Counted from the stretch's first letter, positions 16,673 through 26,495 are shown. The stretch: 64,000 nucleotides of DNA from Sphingobacterium zeae (GCF_030818895.1 NZ_JAUTBA010000001.1:620001-684000), one strand, 5' to 3'. The notes: a model not told the origin generated them from the sequence alone. Numbers and translations are program-made.

Positions 16673-17707
16673 ATGAGCAATAAAGGCAAAAAAGGTATTC
16701 TTTTGGTACAATTGGGTACACCTGATAGTCCCACTACTCCTGATGTTAGAAGATATTTAACGGAATTTCTAATGGATCCGCGTGTAATTGATATCCCTTA
16801 CGTCCAACGAACCTTGTTAGTAAAAGGAATTATAGCACTGACACGTGCTCCGAAATCCGCAAAGGTATACAAATCAATCTGGGATAAAGAAACTGGATCA
16901 CCTTTGATGCATTATAGTATCTTGCAGCGTGACCTGCTTCAAAAAGCGTTGGGAGATGACTACCATGTGGAATTGGCGATGCGCTACCAGAATCCATCGA
17001 TTGAGTCTGCTTTGAAAAATATGGAAGGTCTATTGTTGGAATCTATTCGGGTCATCCCTTTATTCCCTCAATATGCCTCAGCAACATCGGGATCAGTGAT
17101 AGACCGTGTGATGGAATTGATTCGCAAATGGAATTATTTGCCAGAAATCAGTTTTGTGAGCAATTTTTGTACGAATGATTTAATGGTAGAGACCTACGCA
17201 GATCATGCCCACAGGCATGATTTAGAAAGTTTTGATCATTTTGTTTTTAGTTATCATGGCCTTCCTGTGCGGCAACTTGGAAAAGTTGATCCTACAGGTC
17301 AGCTAAAATGTCCCGAATCAGGCTGTGAGTCCTGTAAAGCGACAGTTAATTCATACTGCTATCTTTCTCAATGTTATGCAACAACACGTGCTATTGCTAC
17401 CAAACTAGGTTTAAGAAAGGAGCAATATTCGCAGTGCTTTCAATCCCGTTTGGGTAAAGAACCCTGGATACAGCCTTATACTTCCGATTTATTGCATGAT
17501 CTTGCCGCCAAGGGATATAAGAAATTATTAATTTTCAGTCCTGCATTTGTGGCGGATTGTATCGAGACCATTGATGAAATTGGCGTGGAATATGCTAATG
17601 AATTTAAACAGTTGGGCGGAGAAGAAGTGTGTTTGGTAGAAAGTCTTAATGATGATCCCAAATGGATTGAATCTTTAAAACAAATGGCACTCAATGCCAA
17701 AAATTAA
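16673..17707 (+). CDS. hemH: Ferrochelatase
   Basis: A 344-residue ferrochelatase that inserts Fe2+ into protoporphyrin IX, the final step of heme b synthesis. GILLVQLGTPDSP at the start, the catalytic His in SYHGLP and the metal-site Glu in ETIDEIG are present. A Cys-rich stretch (CPESGCESC, residues about 214-222) may hold an iron-sulfur cluster or metal. The metallophosphoesterase gene follows after 12 bases and is probably co-transcribed. Confidence 0.95.
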   Translation: MSNKGKKGILLVQLGTPDSPTTPDVRRYLTEFLMDPRVIDIPYVQRTLLVKGIIALTRAPKSAKVYKSIWDKETGSPLMHYSILQRDLLQKALGDDYHVELAMRYQNPSIESALKNMEGLLLESIRVIPLFPQYASATSGSVIDRVMELIRKWNYLPEISFVSNFCTNDLMVETYADHAHRHDLESFDHFVFSYHGLPVRQLGKVDPTGQLKCPESGCESCKATVNSYCYLSQCYATTRAIATKLGLRKEQYSQCFQSRLGKEPWIQPYTSDLLHDLAAKGYKKLLIFSPAFVADCIETIDEIGVEYANEFKQLGGEEVCLVESLNDDPKWIESLKQMALNAKN

Positions 17708-17719
17708 AACAAGTAAAAG

Positions 17720-18994
17720 ATGTTGTTAATAAACGCGTGTGTATTACTCCTATTAGATTTTTATATTTTCTTTGCGCTCCGTGCAACGAAGATTAAGTTC
17801 CCCAAAACAAAAGTATTTTCGATCTTGTGGTGGTCTTATTCTGCTTTGCTTCTACTAGGTGTTTTTATCTCCGCAAAATATAGTATTCCTTTAATCGTAA
17901 GGTCGGTTATCTTGGTGGCCTTTTTTCTAACGGCGGCATCCAAGATATTTTTCTTTTTGATTCTGTTAATTGATGATATCCGACGTGGCGGTGTATGGGT
18001 AAAACGTCTTTTTGTAAAAAAGAAATCGGTCGAGGATTTGGTTGAAGACGCCGGAGATCCTTTGCCAGAAAATCCAGTCAAAGGAATTAGCCGATCGGAG
18101 TTTTTGACCAAAGCAGGTATTCTAGTAGGTGCCTCTCCCTTGATCCCGCTGAGCTGGGGTATTATTTCAGGAGCTTACGATTATCGTGTCAGAAGAGTTC
18201 CTTTGTATTTGCCTAATTTGCCGAAGGCATTTCACGGTATGACGATAGCGCAGATATCGGATGTGCACTCTGGATCTTTTTACAATAAGAAAGCTGTCAA
18301 CGGAGGGATTGATATGCTATTGAAAGAAAAGGCTGATGTGACGTTTTTTACTGGTGATATTGTGAATGCACAAGCTTCCGAAATGCGCGGTTATCAAGAT
18401 ATTTTTGCACGTGTAAAATCTGATTTAGGCGTATTTTCTACACTGGGTAACCATGATTACGGCGACTATTATTATGGTAAAGAAGATTCTCCTGCGAAAC
18501 GTAAGAATCTACAGGATGTGATCGATGTTCACAAAATCATGGGCTGGGATCTTTTAATGGATGAAAATCGTAAAATTAAAGTAGATGGGGAAGAACTTTG
18601 TATCGTAGGCGTTCAAAATTGGGGTACAGGCCGCTTCCCGAAGCACGGAGACATTCAGAAAGCTTTAATGGGCACCGAAGAACAGTCTGTTAAATTATTG
18701 TTGTCGCATGACCCTTCTCATTGGCGTGCTCAGGTATTGGATACAGATGTGGATGTGATGTTTGCCGGTCATACGCATGGTATGCAATTTGGTGTCAGGT
18801 CTGAAATGTTGCAATGGAGCCCGGTACAATACATCTATAAAGAATGGGCGGGATTGTACCGTGCAAAACAGAACAAACGACTATATGTCAATGTTGGCTA
18901 TGGCTTTTTAGGTTATCCAGGACGTGTTGGCATTCTTCCTGAAATTACCATATTCGAATTGTTAAAAGCGCAGGACCCGAAGTTTAAAGCATAA
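17720..18994 (+). CDS. Membrane-anchored metallophosphoesterase (YkuE-like)
   Basis: A 424-residue calcineurin-type phosphoesterase. Three or four hydrophobic helices fill residues 1-90; a basic stretch and ISRSEFLTKAG (about residues 124-134) before a short hydrophobic segment resembles a weakened twin-arginine signal, as in YkuE relatives. The catalytic domain (about 165-415) has the metal motifs ISDVHSG, TGDIVNA, LGNHDYG and GHTHG, all intact. The domain is probably outside the membrane; the substrate could be UDP-linked lipid or phospholipid (inference). It is 12 bases after hemH. Confidence 0.85.
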   Translation: MLLINACVLLLLDFYIFFALRATKIKFPKTKVFSILWWSYSALLLLGVFISAKYSIPLIVRSVILVAFFLTAASKIFFFLILLIDDIRRGGVWVKRLFVKKKSVEDLVEDAGDPLPENPVKGISRSEFLTKAGILVGASPLIPLSWGIISGAYDYRVRRVPLYLPNLPKAFHGMTIAQISDVHSGSFYNKKAVNGGIDMLLKEKADVTFFTGDIVNAQASEMRGYQDIFARVKSDLGVFSTLGNHDYGDYYYGKEDSPAKRKNLQDVIDVHKIMGWDLLMDENRKIKVDGEELCIVGVQNWGTGRFPKHGDIQKALMGTEEQSVKLLLSHDPSHWRAQVLDTDVDVMFAGHTHGMQFGVRSEMLQWSPVQYIYKEWAGLYRAKQNKRLYVNVGYGFLGYPGRVGILPEITIFELLKAQDPKFKA

Positions 18995-19005
18995 AAAAAT
19001 CCCCT

Positions 19006-19035
19006 TTGACTTTTCAGTTAATATAGCTATAATTG
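19006..19035 (+). promoter_or_regulatory. galT-galK promoter
   Basis: TTG (19006-19008), 19 bases, TATAATTG (19028-19035). It also reads as TTGACT-16-TATAAT in sigma-70 style, so it should be a strong promoter. It lies 29 bases upstream of the galT ATG. Confidence 0.6.
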
Positions 19036-19063
19036 TGTATTCTGTACACCAGTTATACATGAC

Positions 19064-20113
19064 ATGCAATCAACTTTAAACTTTGGGGACTCTCCCCACA
19101 CACGCGTTAATATTCTTACCGGGGAAAAAGTACTTGTGTCTCCACATCGTAGTAAAAGACCATGGCAGGGACAAGTGGAAGATCTTCCGGGAGATAACAG
19201 ACCTGAATATGATCCGAAATGTTACTTATGTCCCACCAATCAACGGGCAGATGGTGATATCAATCCAGACTATAAAGAAAGCTTCGTTTTCGTGAACGAT
19301 TTTTCAGCTTTATTAAAAGATACAAGCCAGCAAGAATTTAATGAGGACGAATTGTTTGTCGCAGAGACTGAAAGAGGGATCTGTAAAGTCATTGCATTCA
19401 CGCCCCGCCATGATCTCACTCTGCCAGAAATGGATCAAGAGGCAATAAAAGCTGTGGTAGATCTTTGGCAAAAGGAATTTGTGGATCTCTCCAAGGTTGA
19501 ATGGATCAAATACATTCAGATTTTTGAGAATAAAGGTGCAATTATGGGATGCAGTAACCCACATCCACATGGACAGATTTGGTCACAAAACCATTTGCCT
19601 GTAGAAATTCAAAAAGAATGTGTTCAGCAACAGAAGTATTTCGATAAATATCAGCGCACCATCCTGTCAGATTATGTTAAAGCTGAACTAAGTAAGGAAG
19701 AACGAATTATCGACGAAAATGATTCATTTGTTTCCCTGGTTCCTTTTTGGGCGGCTTGGCCTTATGAGACGATGATCGTCAGCAAACGGGCTATTCAGAA
19801 TATTGCTGGCTTTGACGATAAAGAAAAGGCCGATTTTGCGGCTATACTCAAGCTTTTGACGACACGTTATGACAATCTTTTCAAGACATCTTTCCCTTAT
19901 TCCGCTGGAATGCATCAGGCTCCAGTCAATGACGGCGACCATCCCGAGTGGCATTGGCATATGCACTTCTATCCACCATTGCTGCGTTCTGCAACAGTGA
20001 AAAAATTTATGGTCGGTTATGAGATGTTGGCAAACCCCCAACGTGATATTACACCAGAAGTTGCCGCTGAACAGTTGCGAAATTGTTCGACAGTACATTA
20101 TAAAGCTAAATAA
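19064..20113 (+). CDS. galT: Galactose-1-phosphate uridylyltransferase
   Basis: A 349-residue GalT of the Leloir pathway, exchanging UMP between UDP-glucose and galactose-1-phosphate. The active-site NPHPHGQIW places the His-Pro-His at 167-169, with His169 the expected nucleophile. RSKRPWQGQ, the zinc Cys pair in CYLCPTN, and HQAPVNDGD near the C-terminus match the class I enzyme. The stop is followed by one base and then the galK ATG, a tight pair. galE and a transporter are not in the window. Confidence 0.95.
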   Translation: MQSTLNFGDSPHTRVNILTGEKVLVSPHRSKRPWQGQVEDLPGDNRPEYDPKCYLCPTNQRADGDINPDYKESFVFVNDFSALLKDTSQQEFNEDELFVAETERGICKVIAFTPRHDLTLPEMDQEAIKAVVDLWQKEFVDLSKVEWIKYIQIFENKGAIMGCSNPHPHGQIWSQNHLPVEIQKECVQQQKYFDKYQRTILSDYVKAELSKEERIIDENDSFVSLVPFWAAWPYETMIVSKRAIQNIAGFDDKEKADFAAILKLLTTRYDNLFKTSFPYSAGMHQAPVNDGDHPEWHWHMHFYPPLLRSATVKKFMVGYEMLANPQRDITPEVAAEQLRNCSTVHYKAK

Positions 20114-20114
20114 G

Positions 20115-21266
20115 ATGATAACAAAAGATACAATTGTAAACAAATTTAAAGAGCACTATCAAGAAGAACCGCTTGTGGTTACTTCTCCCGGACGCATTAA
20201 TATTATCGGCGAACATACCGATTATAATGATGGCTTTGTATTGCCTGCAGCGATTGATAAGGCAATTTATGTTGCTGTAAGTAAGCGATCGGATGATACG
20301 ATCGTATTGTATGCAGAAGACTATCAGGAACGGCACGAGGTGAAAATGGCAGAGATTGCTATTTCGGAAAAACATTGGCCAAACTACATCCTCGGAGTGG
20401 TCGATCAGTATCAGAAACGAGGAGCAGTATTAGGTGGATTTAATCTTTATATCGATGGTGATGTGCCGCTAGGAGCAGGCTTATCATCCTCGGCAGCTGT
20501 TGAATGTGCGGTTACCTTGGCCCTAAGCGAATTATTCAATCTGCAGGTAGAGCGACTTGATATTCCTCAGATCGCGCAGAAGGCTGAACATACATATGCC
20601 GGCGTGATGTGTGGTATCATGGATCAGTTTGCGTCGGCTTTTGGTAAAGAAAAAAATGTTATTAAGCTAGATTGCCGTACGTTAGGATTTGAGTATGTTC
20701 CGCTAGATCTGAAAGGATATGAAGTTGTATTATTGAATACCAACGTAAAACATTCATTGGCATCTACCGCTTATAATACACGCCGAGAGCAGTGCGAGCA
20801 GGCTTCTGCATGGATACAGGAGAAATACCCTGAAGTCAAAAACTTGCGTGACGTAACTGTCGAGATGCTAGATGAATTGGTGAAAGAAAAAGATGCTGAT
20901 ATTTATGCGAAAGCAAGTTTTGTTGTCCGTGAGAATGAGCGCGTCGAAAAGTCATGCGATGCACTACGTTCTGGCGATGTTGTTCAGTTGGGGCAATATA
21001 TTTTCGAAAGCCACGAAGGTTTGAGCAAAGTATATGAAGTCAGTTGTGCGGAACTGGATTATTTAGTGGATTATGTCAAGCAGTTTCCGGAAGTGATCGG
21101 AGCCCGAATGATGGGCGGCGGCTTCGGCGGCTGTACCATCAATATCATTAAAGAGGGAGTACTGCCTTCCATTTTGCCAACACTCGAAAAGGAGTACAAG
21201 CAGAAATTTGATAAAGAACTCTCTGTGATTCAGGTCAGGATTGCGGATGGTACTCGTGTACTGTGA
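20115..21266 (+). CDS. galK: Galactokinase
   Basis: A 383-residue GHMP kinase that phosphorylates galactose at C1. The signature GRINIIGEHTDYNDG (residues about 26-40), the ATP loop PLGAGLSSSAAVE and the C-terminal GARMMGGGFGGCTI are intact. The frame extends upstream to 20019, but that region lies inside galT; the ATG at 20115, one base after the galT stop, gives the family's natural start. Terminator immediately downstream. Confidence 0.96.
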   Translation: MITKDTIVNKFKEHYQEEPLVVTSPGRINIIGEHTDYNDGFVLPAAIDKAIYVAVSKRSDDTIVLYAEDYQERHEVKMAEIAISEKHWPNYILGVVDQYQKRGAVLGGFNLYIDGDVPLGAGLSSSAAVECAVTLALSELFNLQVERLDIPQIAQKAEHTYAGVMCGIMDQFASAFGKEKNVIKLDCRTLGFEYVPLDLKGYEVVLLNTNVKHSLASTAYNTRREQCEQASAWIQEKYPEVKNLRDVTVEMLDELVKEKDADIYAKASFVVRENERVEKSCDALRSGDVVQLGQYIFESHEGLSKVYEVSCAELDYLVDYVKQFPEVIGARMMGGGFGGCTINIIKEGVLPSILPTLEKEYKQKFDKELSVIQVRIADGTRVL

Positions 21267-21283
21267 TTGGATAGTATTAAAGA

Positions 21284-21320
21284 GGGGGATAGCAAGTTCA
21301 TGTTATCCCCTTTTTTTTGT
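21284..21320 (+). terminator. galK terminator
   Basis: A 10-bp stem GGGGATAGCA / TGTTATCCCC (one G-U) with a 6-nt loop, followed by eight T. Confidence 0.85.
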
Positions 21321-21350
21321 TCTCCGCGATAACGATCTCATGGATAGATC

Positions 21351-22541
21351 CTAGTTAATCTGGTCCAAGGCTTGTTTTAAGTCGGCGATTAAATCATCGA
21401 TATGTTCGATCCCAACGGAGATGCGTAGCATTCCAAGTGTGATTCCCGAAGCTTCTTTCTGTTCCTTTGTATGATGGCGTCCCCACATACTCGCTGGGTG
21501 TACAATAAGGGATTCAACACCACCTAAACTGGCAGCATTGATAAATATGTGCAAGCCATTGATGAGTTTCTGTGCATTTAAAAATGCCTCCTCCTCATTT
21601 TTACCATCAACATCGATGCAAAGCATGCCCGAAAAGCCTTTCATCTGTTGGGCTGCAAGCTCATGTTGTGGATGGTTGGCTAATCCAGGGTAACTGACCT
21701 TTTTTATTTTTGGATGTTGATCCAAAAATTCGGCCAGCTTCAGCGCATTGGTATTGATCTGTTTGACCCGTAGACTTAGTGTTTTTAATCCGCGTAACAA
21801 TAACCAGGAGTCAAGCGGTGCAAGTGATGCCCCTAAAGCGACAGACCGTTTCCATACACGCGCAATATAGTCCCGTGTGCCGCATACGATACCGGCAGTG
21901 AGATCACTATGTCCACCCAAATATTTCGTAGCGCTATGGACAACGACATCAATTCCAAAATCTGTCGGTGTTTGGTTAATGGGGGAGGCAAAGGTATTAT
22001 CGACCATGCTCTGAATCCCATGCTTTTTGGCGAGTTCTCCGATCGCTTTTAGATCCGTGATATAGAGATTGGGATTGGATGGAGTCTCTATATATATCAG
22101 CTTGGTATTTGCCTGAATAGCTTTTTCAAAAGCTGAAATATCTGTTTGATCCACAGCAGTAACTGTAATGCCATAATCCGTTAAGAACTCCTTAAAGAAA
22201 ATAGCCGTTCCGGAATAATGTGCATGCTGGGCGACAATATGATCTCCCGATTTAACGATAGCCAATATGGCCGTACTGATCGCTGCCATACCAGTTGCAA
22301 ATACCAGTGCATCCTCTGTTTTTTCCAACTTCGCTAAGATGGTAGCCACTTGACTATTCGTTGGATTGCCATGGCGATGATAAAAATAAGGATGCTTTGG
22401 TTCGGTAGCGGCTTTAATATACTCCATTGGATCTGGGTCTGCAATGTAGGTTGATGTCTGATAAATTGGAGTGGTTACTGCAGATGTCTGGTTGAATTGC
22501 TGTCCTTCATGAACGAGGATTGTTTCAGTATTGCTTGTCAT
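21351..22541 (-). CDS. Cystathionine gamma-synthase/lyase-family PLP enzyme
   Basis: A 396-residue fold-type I PLP enzyme of the Cys/Met metabolism family. The cofactor lysine is in HSATKYLGGHSD; the active-site RHGNPTN, FATGMAAIS and GGVESLIVHPASM are seen. Which reaction it runs (cystathionine gamma-synthase, gamma-lyase, methionine gamma-lyase or homocysteine synthase) cannot be decided from sequence by eye. It is a single gene with a 5' region of about 130 nt after the mfd terminator, containing a small AGTAC/GTACT hairpin but no riboswitch I recognise. Confidence 0.85.
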   Translation of the reverse strand: MTSNTETILVHEGQQFNQTSAVTTPIYQTSTYIADPDPMEYIKAATEPKHPYFYHRHGNPTNSQVATILAKLEKTEDALVFATGMAAISTAILAIVKSGDHIVAQHAHYSGTAIFFKEFLTDYGITVTAVDQTDISAFEKAIQANTKLIYIETPSNPNLYITDLKAIGELAKKHGIQSMVDNTFASPINQTPTDFGIDVVVHSATKYLGGHSDLTAGIVCGTRDYIARVWKRSVALGASLAPLDSWLLLRGLKTLSLRVKQINTNALKLAEFLDQHPKIKKVSYPGLANHPQHELAAQQMKGFSGMLCIDVDGKNEEEAFLNAQKLINGLHIFINAASLGGVESLIVHPASMWGRHHTKEQKEASGITLGMLRISVGIEHIDDLIADLKQALDQIN

Positions 22542-22682
22542 GCTAATGGTGTTTATTGATGCTTATGATTCCTTATTCCTCCATAACAAGATTGCTCAAT
22601 AGCGAGAGTAAGTAAATTCCCATTTGTGTGGAAGTACTTTTGGTACTAGTCGGAAAGAATAAGGCGTTTCCTGCATACCAAA

Positions 22683-22721
22683 TATAAATAAAATCTACAG
22701 AAGGAGTAGATTTTATTTATA
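22683..22721 (-). terminator. mfd terminator
   Basis: A perfect 16-bp stem (arms 22683-22698 and 22706-22721) around a 7-nt loop lies 20 bases after the mfd stop on the minus strand. Confidence 0.8.
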
Positions 22722-22740
22722 CCTGAGACATTTAAATGTC

Positions 22741-25700
22741 TTATAACATTTCTCTCAAGAGGTTCAGTGCATATCCAATGGTATTCACATTGTTCAACGC
22801 CAAACGGAGCTGGCCTTTAACTTCTTTCAGGTTGCTGATCTCTGGATGGCTTTGTACAAAAGATAATACGCGGCCGAATTGGTCTGACTCAAAGTAGCTT
22901 GATTTAGGATTACTGACAAAGTAAGCTTTCAGCGTATGTTTTTTGTACGCTATTTTTTCGAAGCCGATCGTTTTACCAAACCACTGCAAACGGAGTGTAT
23001 TGAATAATTCAAATACTTCACGTGGAATAGGACCAAAGCGATCTTCAAGCTCCTGCTCAAAGGCTGCCAATTGCTGCTCGTTTTCCAGTTTGGACAGTTC
23101 GGTATACAGATTATATCGCTCCGTAATATTTGTCACATATTCGTCGGGAATCAATACTTCGAGGTCTGTATCAATCTGTGTAAAGGAGACATATTTTCGT
23201 TCTTTTTCATCGGCGAATACTTCCGAAAATTCGTCTTCTTTAAGCTCCTGAATGGCCTCGTCTAAGATTTTATGATACATTTCGAAACCAATTTCGGCAA
23301 TAAAACCCGATTGTTCGCCTCCTAGGAGGTTTCCCGAACCGCGTATATCCAGATCGCGCATGGCAACATTAAATCCAGAGCCCAGTTCAGAAAATTCTTC
23401 TATCGCCGAAAGTCGTTTGTAAGCCTCCGGTGTTAAAGTTGACAATGGTGGACTGAGGAGATAACAAAATGCTTTCTTATTGGAACGACCTACCCGACCG
23501 CGCATTTGGTGTAGATCGCTCAGGCCAAACATATGTGCGTGATTGATAATGATCGTATTGGCATTTGGAATATCAAGACCCGCTTCAATAATCGTAGTTG
23601 CAATTAAGACATCAAAATCATGGTTGATAAATTTGAGCATTACATCCTCAAGTTCATCGCCTTCAAGCTGGCCATGAGCCACACCGACCCGGGCTCCGGG
23701 GACCAGTTTACGGATTAAATTGCCCAGCTGCGGAAGATCCGCCACACGATTATGGATAAAGAATACCTGCCCACCTCGATCAAGTTCGTAGCTGACTGCC
23801 TCGCCGATCAATGTTTCATTGAAAACGTGCAGTTCTGTCTGTACAGGCTGCCGGTTGGGGGGAGGAGTGGAGATAATACTTAAATCGCGGGCCCCCATCA
23901 ATGAAAAGTGCAATGTCCTTGGAATTGGTGTTGCTGTCAGTGTTAGCGAATCTACATTCGCACGCATAACTTTCAATTTTTCCTTTACAGCAACGCCAAA
24001 TTTCTGCTCTTCATCAATAATCATCAGGCCGAGGTCTTTAAACTTAACATCTTTGCTCACAAGACGATGTGTGCCTATAATAATGTCTATTTTTCCTTCG
24101 GCAAGCCTTGCTAAGGTATCTTTAATCTGTTTGGTCGTTTTAAAACGATTGATGTAGTCTATATTGCATGGAAGACCCTTCAGTCGCTCCGAAAATGTAC
24201 GGAAATGCTGCAGTGCAAGAATTGTCGTCGGTACGAGTACGGCAACCTGCTTACTGTCTGCTACAGCTTTGAAAGCCGCACGGATGGCAACTTCCGTTTT
24301 TCCAAACCCGACGTCCCCACAGATCAATCGATCCATTGGATGTGGAGATTCCATATCTTTTTTTACATCAGCAGTAGCCTTTTCCTGATCGGGTGTATCC
24401 TCATAAATAAAGGAGGCCTCCAATTCATTCTGTAAGTAGCTATCCGGTGAAAAAGCATTTCCGTGCTGCGCTTTGCGTTTGGCATAGAGCATAATCAGGT
24501 CCCGCGCAATATCTTTGACCTTTTTCTTGGTTGTCTTCTTGAGTTTGTCCCAAGCATCCGTACCCAATTTATTCATTTTGGGGACTGTGCCCTCTTTGCC
24601 TGAATACTTTGAGATGCGGTTTAAGGAGTTGATGTTTACATACAAAAGATCATTATCTGCATAGATCAGACGGATCATTTCCTGAGATTTACCGTTAACA
24701 TCCACTTTTTCCAAACCTCCATATCGGCCGACACCGTGGTCAATATGGGTAATAAAATCGCCTGGTTTGAGATCTCTTAAATCCTTCAGCGTAATTGCCT
24801 GCGAACGCTCGTAAGCCTTCTTACGTTTGTATTTATAATACCTGTCAAATATTTGGTGATCCGTATAGCATGCCAGTTTTAAACTGTCGTCTCTAAAGCC
24901 CTCCCTTAAAGCTTTATGAATCGGGATGAAGGTTGCCGATTTGTCAAGATCTTCTAGAATGGTATAAATACGCTCAACCTGTTTGGTTGAATCTGAAAAG
25001 ATAAGGTTTTGGATACGTTGGTCTTCATTCTCCTTGAAATTATGGATTAAAAGATTAAAATCTTTATTGAAAGAGGGTTGCGGATGGATATCGAACTTAA
25101 AGGTATTCTCTGCTTTATAAAAGAATTGTTTGCCGAATTCGACGATCGGGAACTCAAAGAATAAGGCATTGAGATTCTTCTCATCTGTAAACTCATGGGC
25201 AGGGTTATGCCATTCGGGATTATCCTTTTTCTGCTTATCTGTTAGCCCCACCCATAATTTTTCCGCTTTCTTTAATCCATCTTTTACAATATCTAGGGTG
25301 AATTGAGCGTCTTTTATCCAGATCGTGGCGCCCTGATCAATATATTCTAGCAGCGAAATGTGCTGTGATGTCAAGAACTTAGCCTGAACGTTAGGAACAA
25401 TGGTTACTTTGTGGATCTTTTTGACGGAAAGCTGCGACTCAATGTCAAATGTCCGTATGCTTTCAATATCGTCGCCAAAGAATTCAATACGGTAAGGAAG
25501 ATCGTTAGAAAAAGAAAAGATGTCTACGATGCCTCCTCGTATCGCGAACTGTCCAGGCTCATACACAAAATCTACGCGATCAAAATCATATTCAATCAAG
25601 AATTCATTGATGAAATCAATACTCAAAGCAGTATTCTCTGTTATCTCCAACGTATTCTTATCCAAATCATTTCGGTTGATTACTTTCTCCGCAATCGCCT

Positions 25701-26082
25701 CAGGGTACGTAACAACCATTTTAGGTAATTCTGAGGTATGATTGAGCGAACTTAAAGTCTCTGCACGCTGCAATACGTTGGCAGAGTCGGTCTGTGTAAA
25801 ATCAAATGCTTTTCGATAAGACGAGGGAAAAAAAAGGACCTGCTTATCCAGCAGGCTTTCCAGATCGCTTAAAAAATAAGATGCGTCTTCATGGGTCGGT
25901 AAGATAAACACCATTGGACGTTCCTGTAAGTTGTAAGAAGATACGGCTATAAATGCATCCGATGATCCAATAAGTCCTTTAAGCTGAATTTTCGGATTTT
26001 TGGATTGCATAGCCTTGGTTAGCGACTGGACGGATTCGCTTTGGCTGTATTTTTCTAATATTTCTTGAATTCCCACGAGCAA
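22741..26082 (-). CDS. mfd: Transcription-repair coupling factor
   Basis: An 1113-residue Mfd that displaces stalled RNA polymerase and recruits UvrA. The UvrB-like N-terminal module, the RNAP-interaction domain (YKRKKAYERSQAITLKDLRD then the LKPGDFITHIDHGVGRYGG region), and a RecG-like translocase with Walker A GDVGFGKTEVA, DEEQKFG and QMRGRVGRS are present; the TRCF C-terminal domain follows. The frame begins at a TTG (26082); a GTG two codons later (26076) is an equally likely start, and no ATG is near. Full-length gene, single unit. Confidence 0.95.
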   Translation of the reverse strand: MLVGIQEILEKYSQSESVQSLTKAMQSKNPKIQLKGLIGSSDAFIAVSSYNLQERPMVFILPTHEDASYFLSDLESLLDKQVLFFPSSYRKAFDFTQTDSANVLQRAETLSSLNHTSELPKMVVTYPEAIAEKVINRNDLDKNTLEITENTALSIDFINEFLIEYDFDRVDFVYEPGQFAIRGGIVDIFSFSNDLPYRIEFFGDDIESIRTFDIESQLSVKKIHKVTIVPNVQAKFLTSQHISLLEYIDQGATIWIKDAQFTLDIVKDGLKKAEKLWVGLTDKQKKDNPEWHNPAHEFTDEKNLNALFFEFPIVEFGKQFFYKAENTFKFDIHPQPSFNKDFNLLIHNFKENEDQRIQNLIFSDSTKQVERIYTILEDLDKSATFIPIHKALREGFRDDSLKLACYTDHQIFDRYYKYKRKKAYERSQAITLKDLRDLKPGDFITHIDHGVGRYGGLEKVDVNGKSQEMIRLIYADNDLLYVNINSLNRISKYSGKEGTVPKMNKLGTDAWDKLKKTTKKKVKDIARDLIMLYAKRKAQHGNAFSPDSYLQNELEASFIYEDTPDQEKATADVKKDMESPHPMDRLICGDVGFGKTEVAIRAAFKAVADSKQVAVLVPTTILALQHFRTFSERLKGLPCNIDYINRFKTTKQIKDTLARLAEGKIDIIIGTHRLVSKDVKFKDLGLMIIDEEQKFGVAVKEKLKVMRANVDSLTLTATPIPRTLHFSLMGARDLSIISTPPPNRQPVQTELHVFNETLIGEAVSYELDRGGQVFFIHNRVADLPQLGNLIRKLVPGARVGVAHGQLEGDELEDVMLKFINHDFDVLIATTIIEAGLDIPNANTIIINHAHMFGLSDLHQMRGRVGRSNKKAFCYLLSPPLSTLTPEAYKRLSAIEEFSELGSGFNVAMRDLDIRGSGNLLGGEQSGFIAEIGFEMYHKILDEAIQELKEDEFSEVFADEKERKYVSFTQIDTDLEVLIPDEYVTNITERYNLYTELSKLENEQQLAAFEQELEDRFGPIPREVFELFNTLRLQWFGKTIGFEKIAYKKHTLKAYFVSNPKSSYFESDQFGRVLSFVQSHPEISNLKEVKGQLRLALNNVNTIGYALNLLREML

Positions 26083-26234
26083 AAATTTCGAATAATTGCG
26101 AATTTAGTGAAATACTATTAAGTATTGGGTATGAAGTGCTAAATTTTTTGGTAAAAAAAACAGCAGGTTTGCTCGTTATAAGGGTGTGGTTTTTGTCCGG
26201 ACTAAATTAACTAACCGATGAGTCTTGACGAACG

Positions 26235-26366
26235 TTATCTCGCTAGGTAAAAGGTATAGGCGAAAGCGAGTAAAACTAGCAATGTAACTAGGTAAATTAA
26301 TTTATATTGCTCGTAGGCAGTAACATGGAAGGATCCAATTTTAACGCGGTTTTTGCTATTTCTCAT
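26235..26366 (-). CDS. 43-residue single-span membrane protein
   Basis: An ATG at 26366 opens a 43-codon frame: a basic polar start (MRNSKNRVKIGSFHVT), then a 20-residue hydrophobic helix (LIYLVTLLVLLAFAYTFYLA) and a terminal Arg. The ATG is only 2 bases after the TAA that closes the frameshifted C-terminal frame of the upstream gene, which looks like translational coupling. I do not recognise a family. It is too short for routine calling but has a coherent amphipathic-free membrane segment and good context. Confidence 0.5.
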   Translation of the reverse strand: MRNSKNRVKIGSFHVTAYEQYKLIYLVTLLVLLAFAYTFYLAR

Positions 26367-26368
26367 AA

Positions 26369-26495
26369 TTAACTTAGGTTGATATCAATCTTCTGTTCAC
26401 TAATATAGCTTTTTAGCGTCGTATTACCAAAGGCATTCAATGTATTTTGGAAATCTTCCCGATAGTCGAACTGAAAGTCCTCATGAAGTTTGCTG
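26369..26495 (-). pseudogene. Frameshifted C-terminal extension of the upstream gene
   Basis: Directly after the stop at 26496-26498, a different frame stays open for 43 codons with protein-like sequence (SSKLHEDFQFDYREDFQNTL..., ending DINLS) but no start codon, up to a TAA at 26369-26371. Removing one A from the AAA at about 26499-26501 joins it to the upstream gene. The next ATG lies 2 bases after its stop. This suggests a recent one-base insertion, a sequence error, or programmed frameshifting. Confidence 0.55.

Noticed and set aside
20019-20114. N-terminal extension of galK by 32 codons
   Set aside because: It lies inside galT; the ATG at 20115, one base after the galT stop, gives the normal galactokinase start.
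22542-22680. A possible SAM-type riboswitch before the trans-sulfuration gene
   Set aside because: Only a small AGTAC/GTACT stem is visible; none of the conserved SAM-I or SAM-II core sequences are seen.
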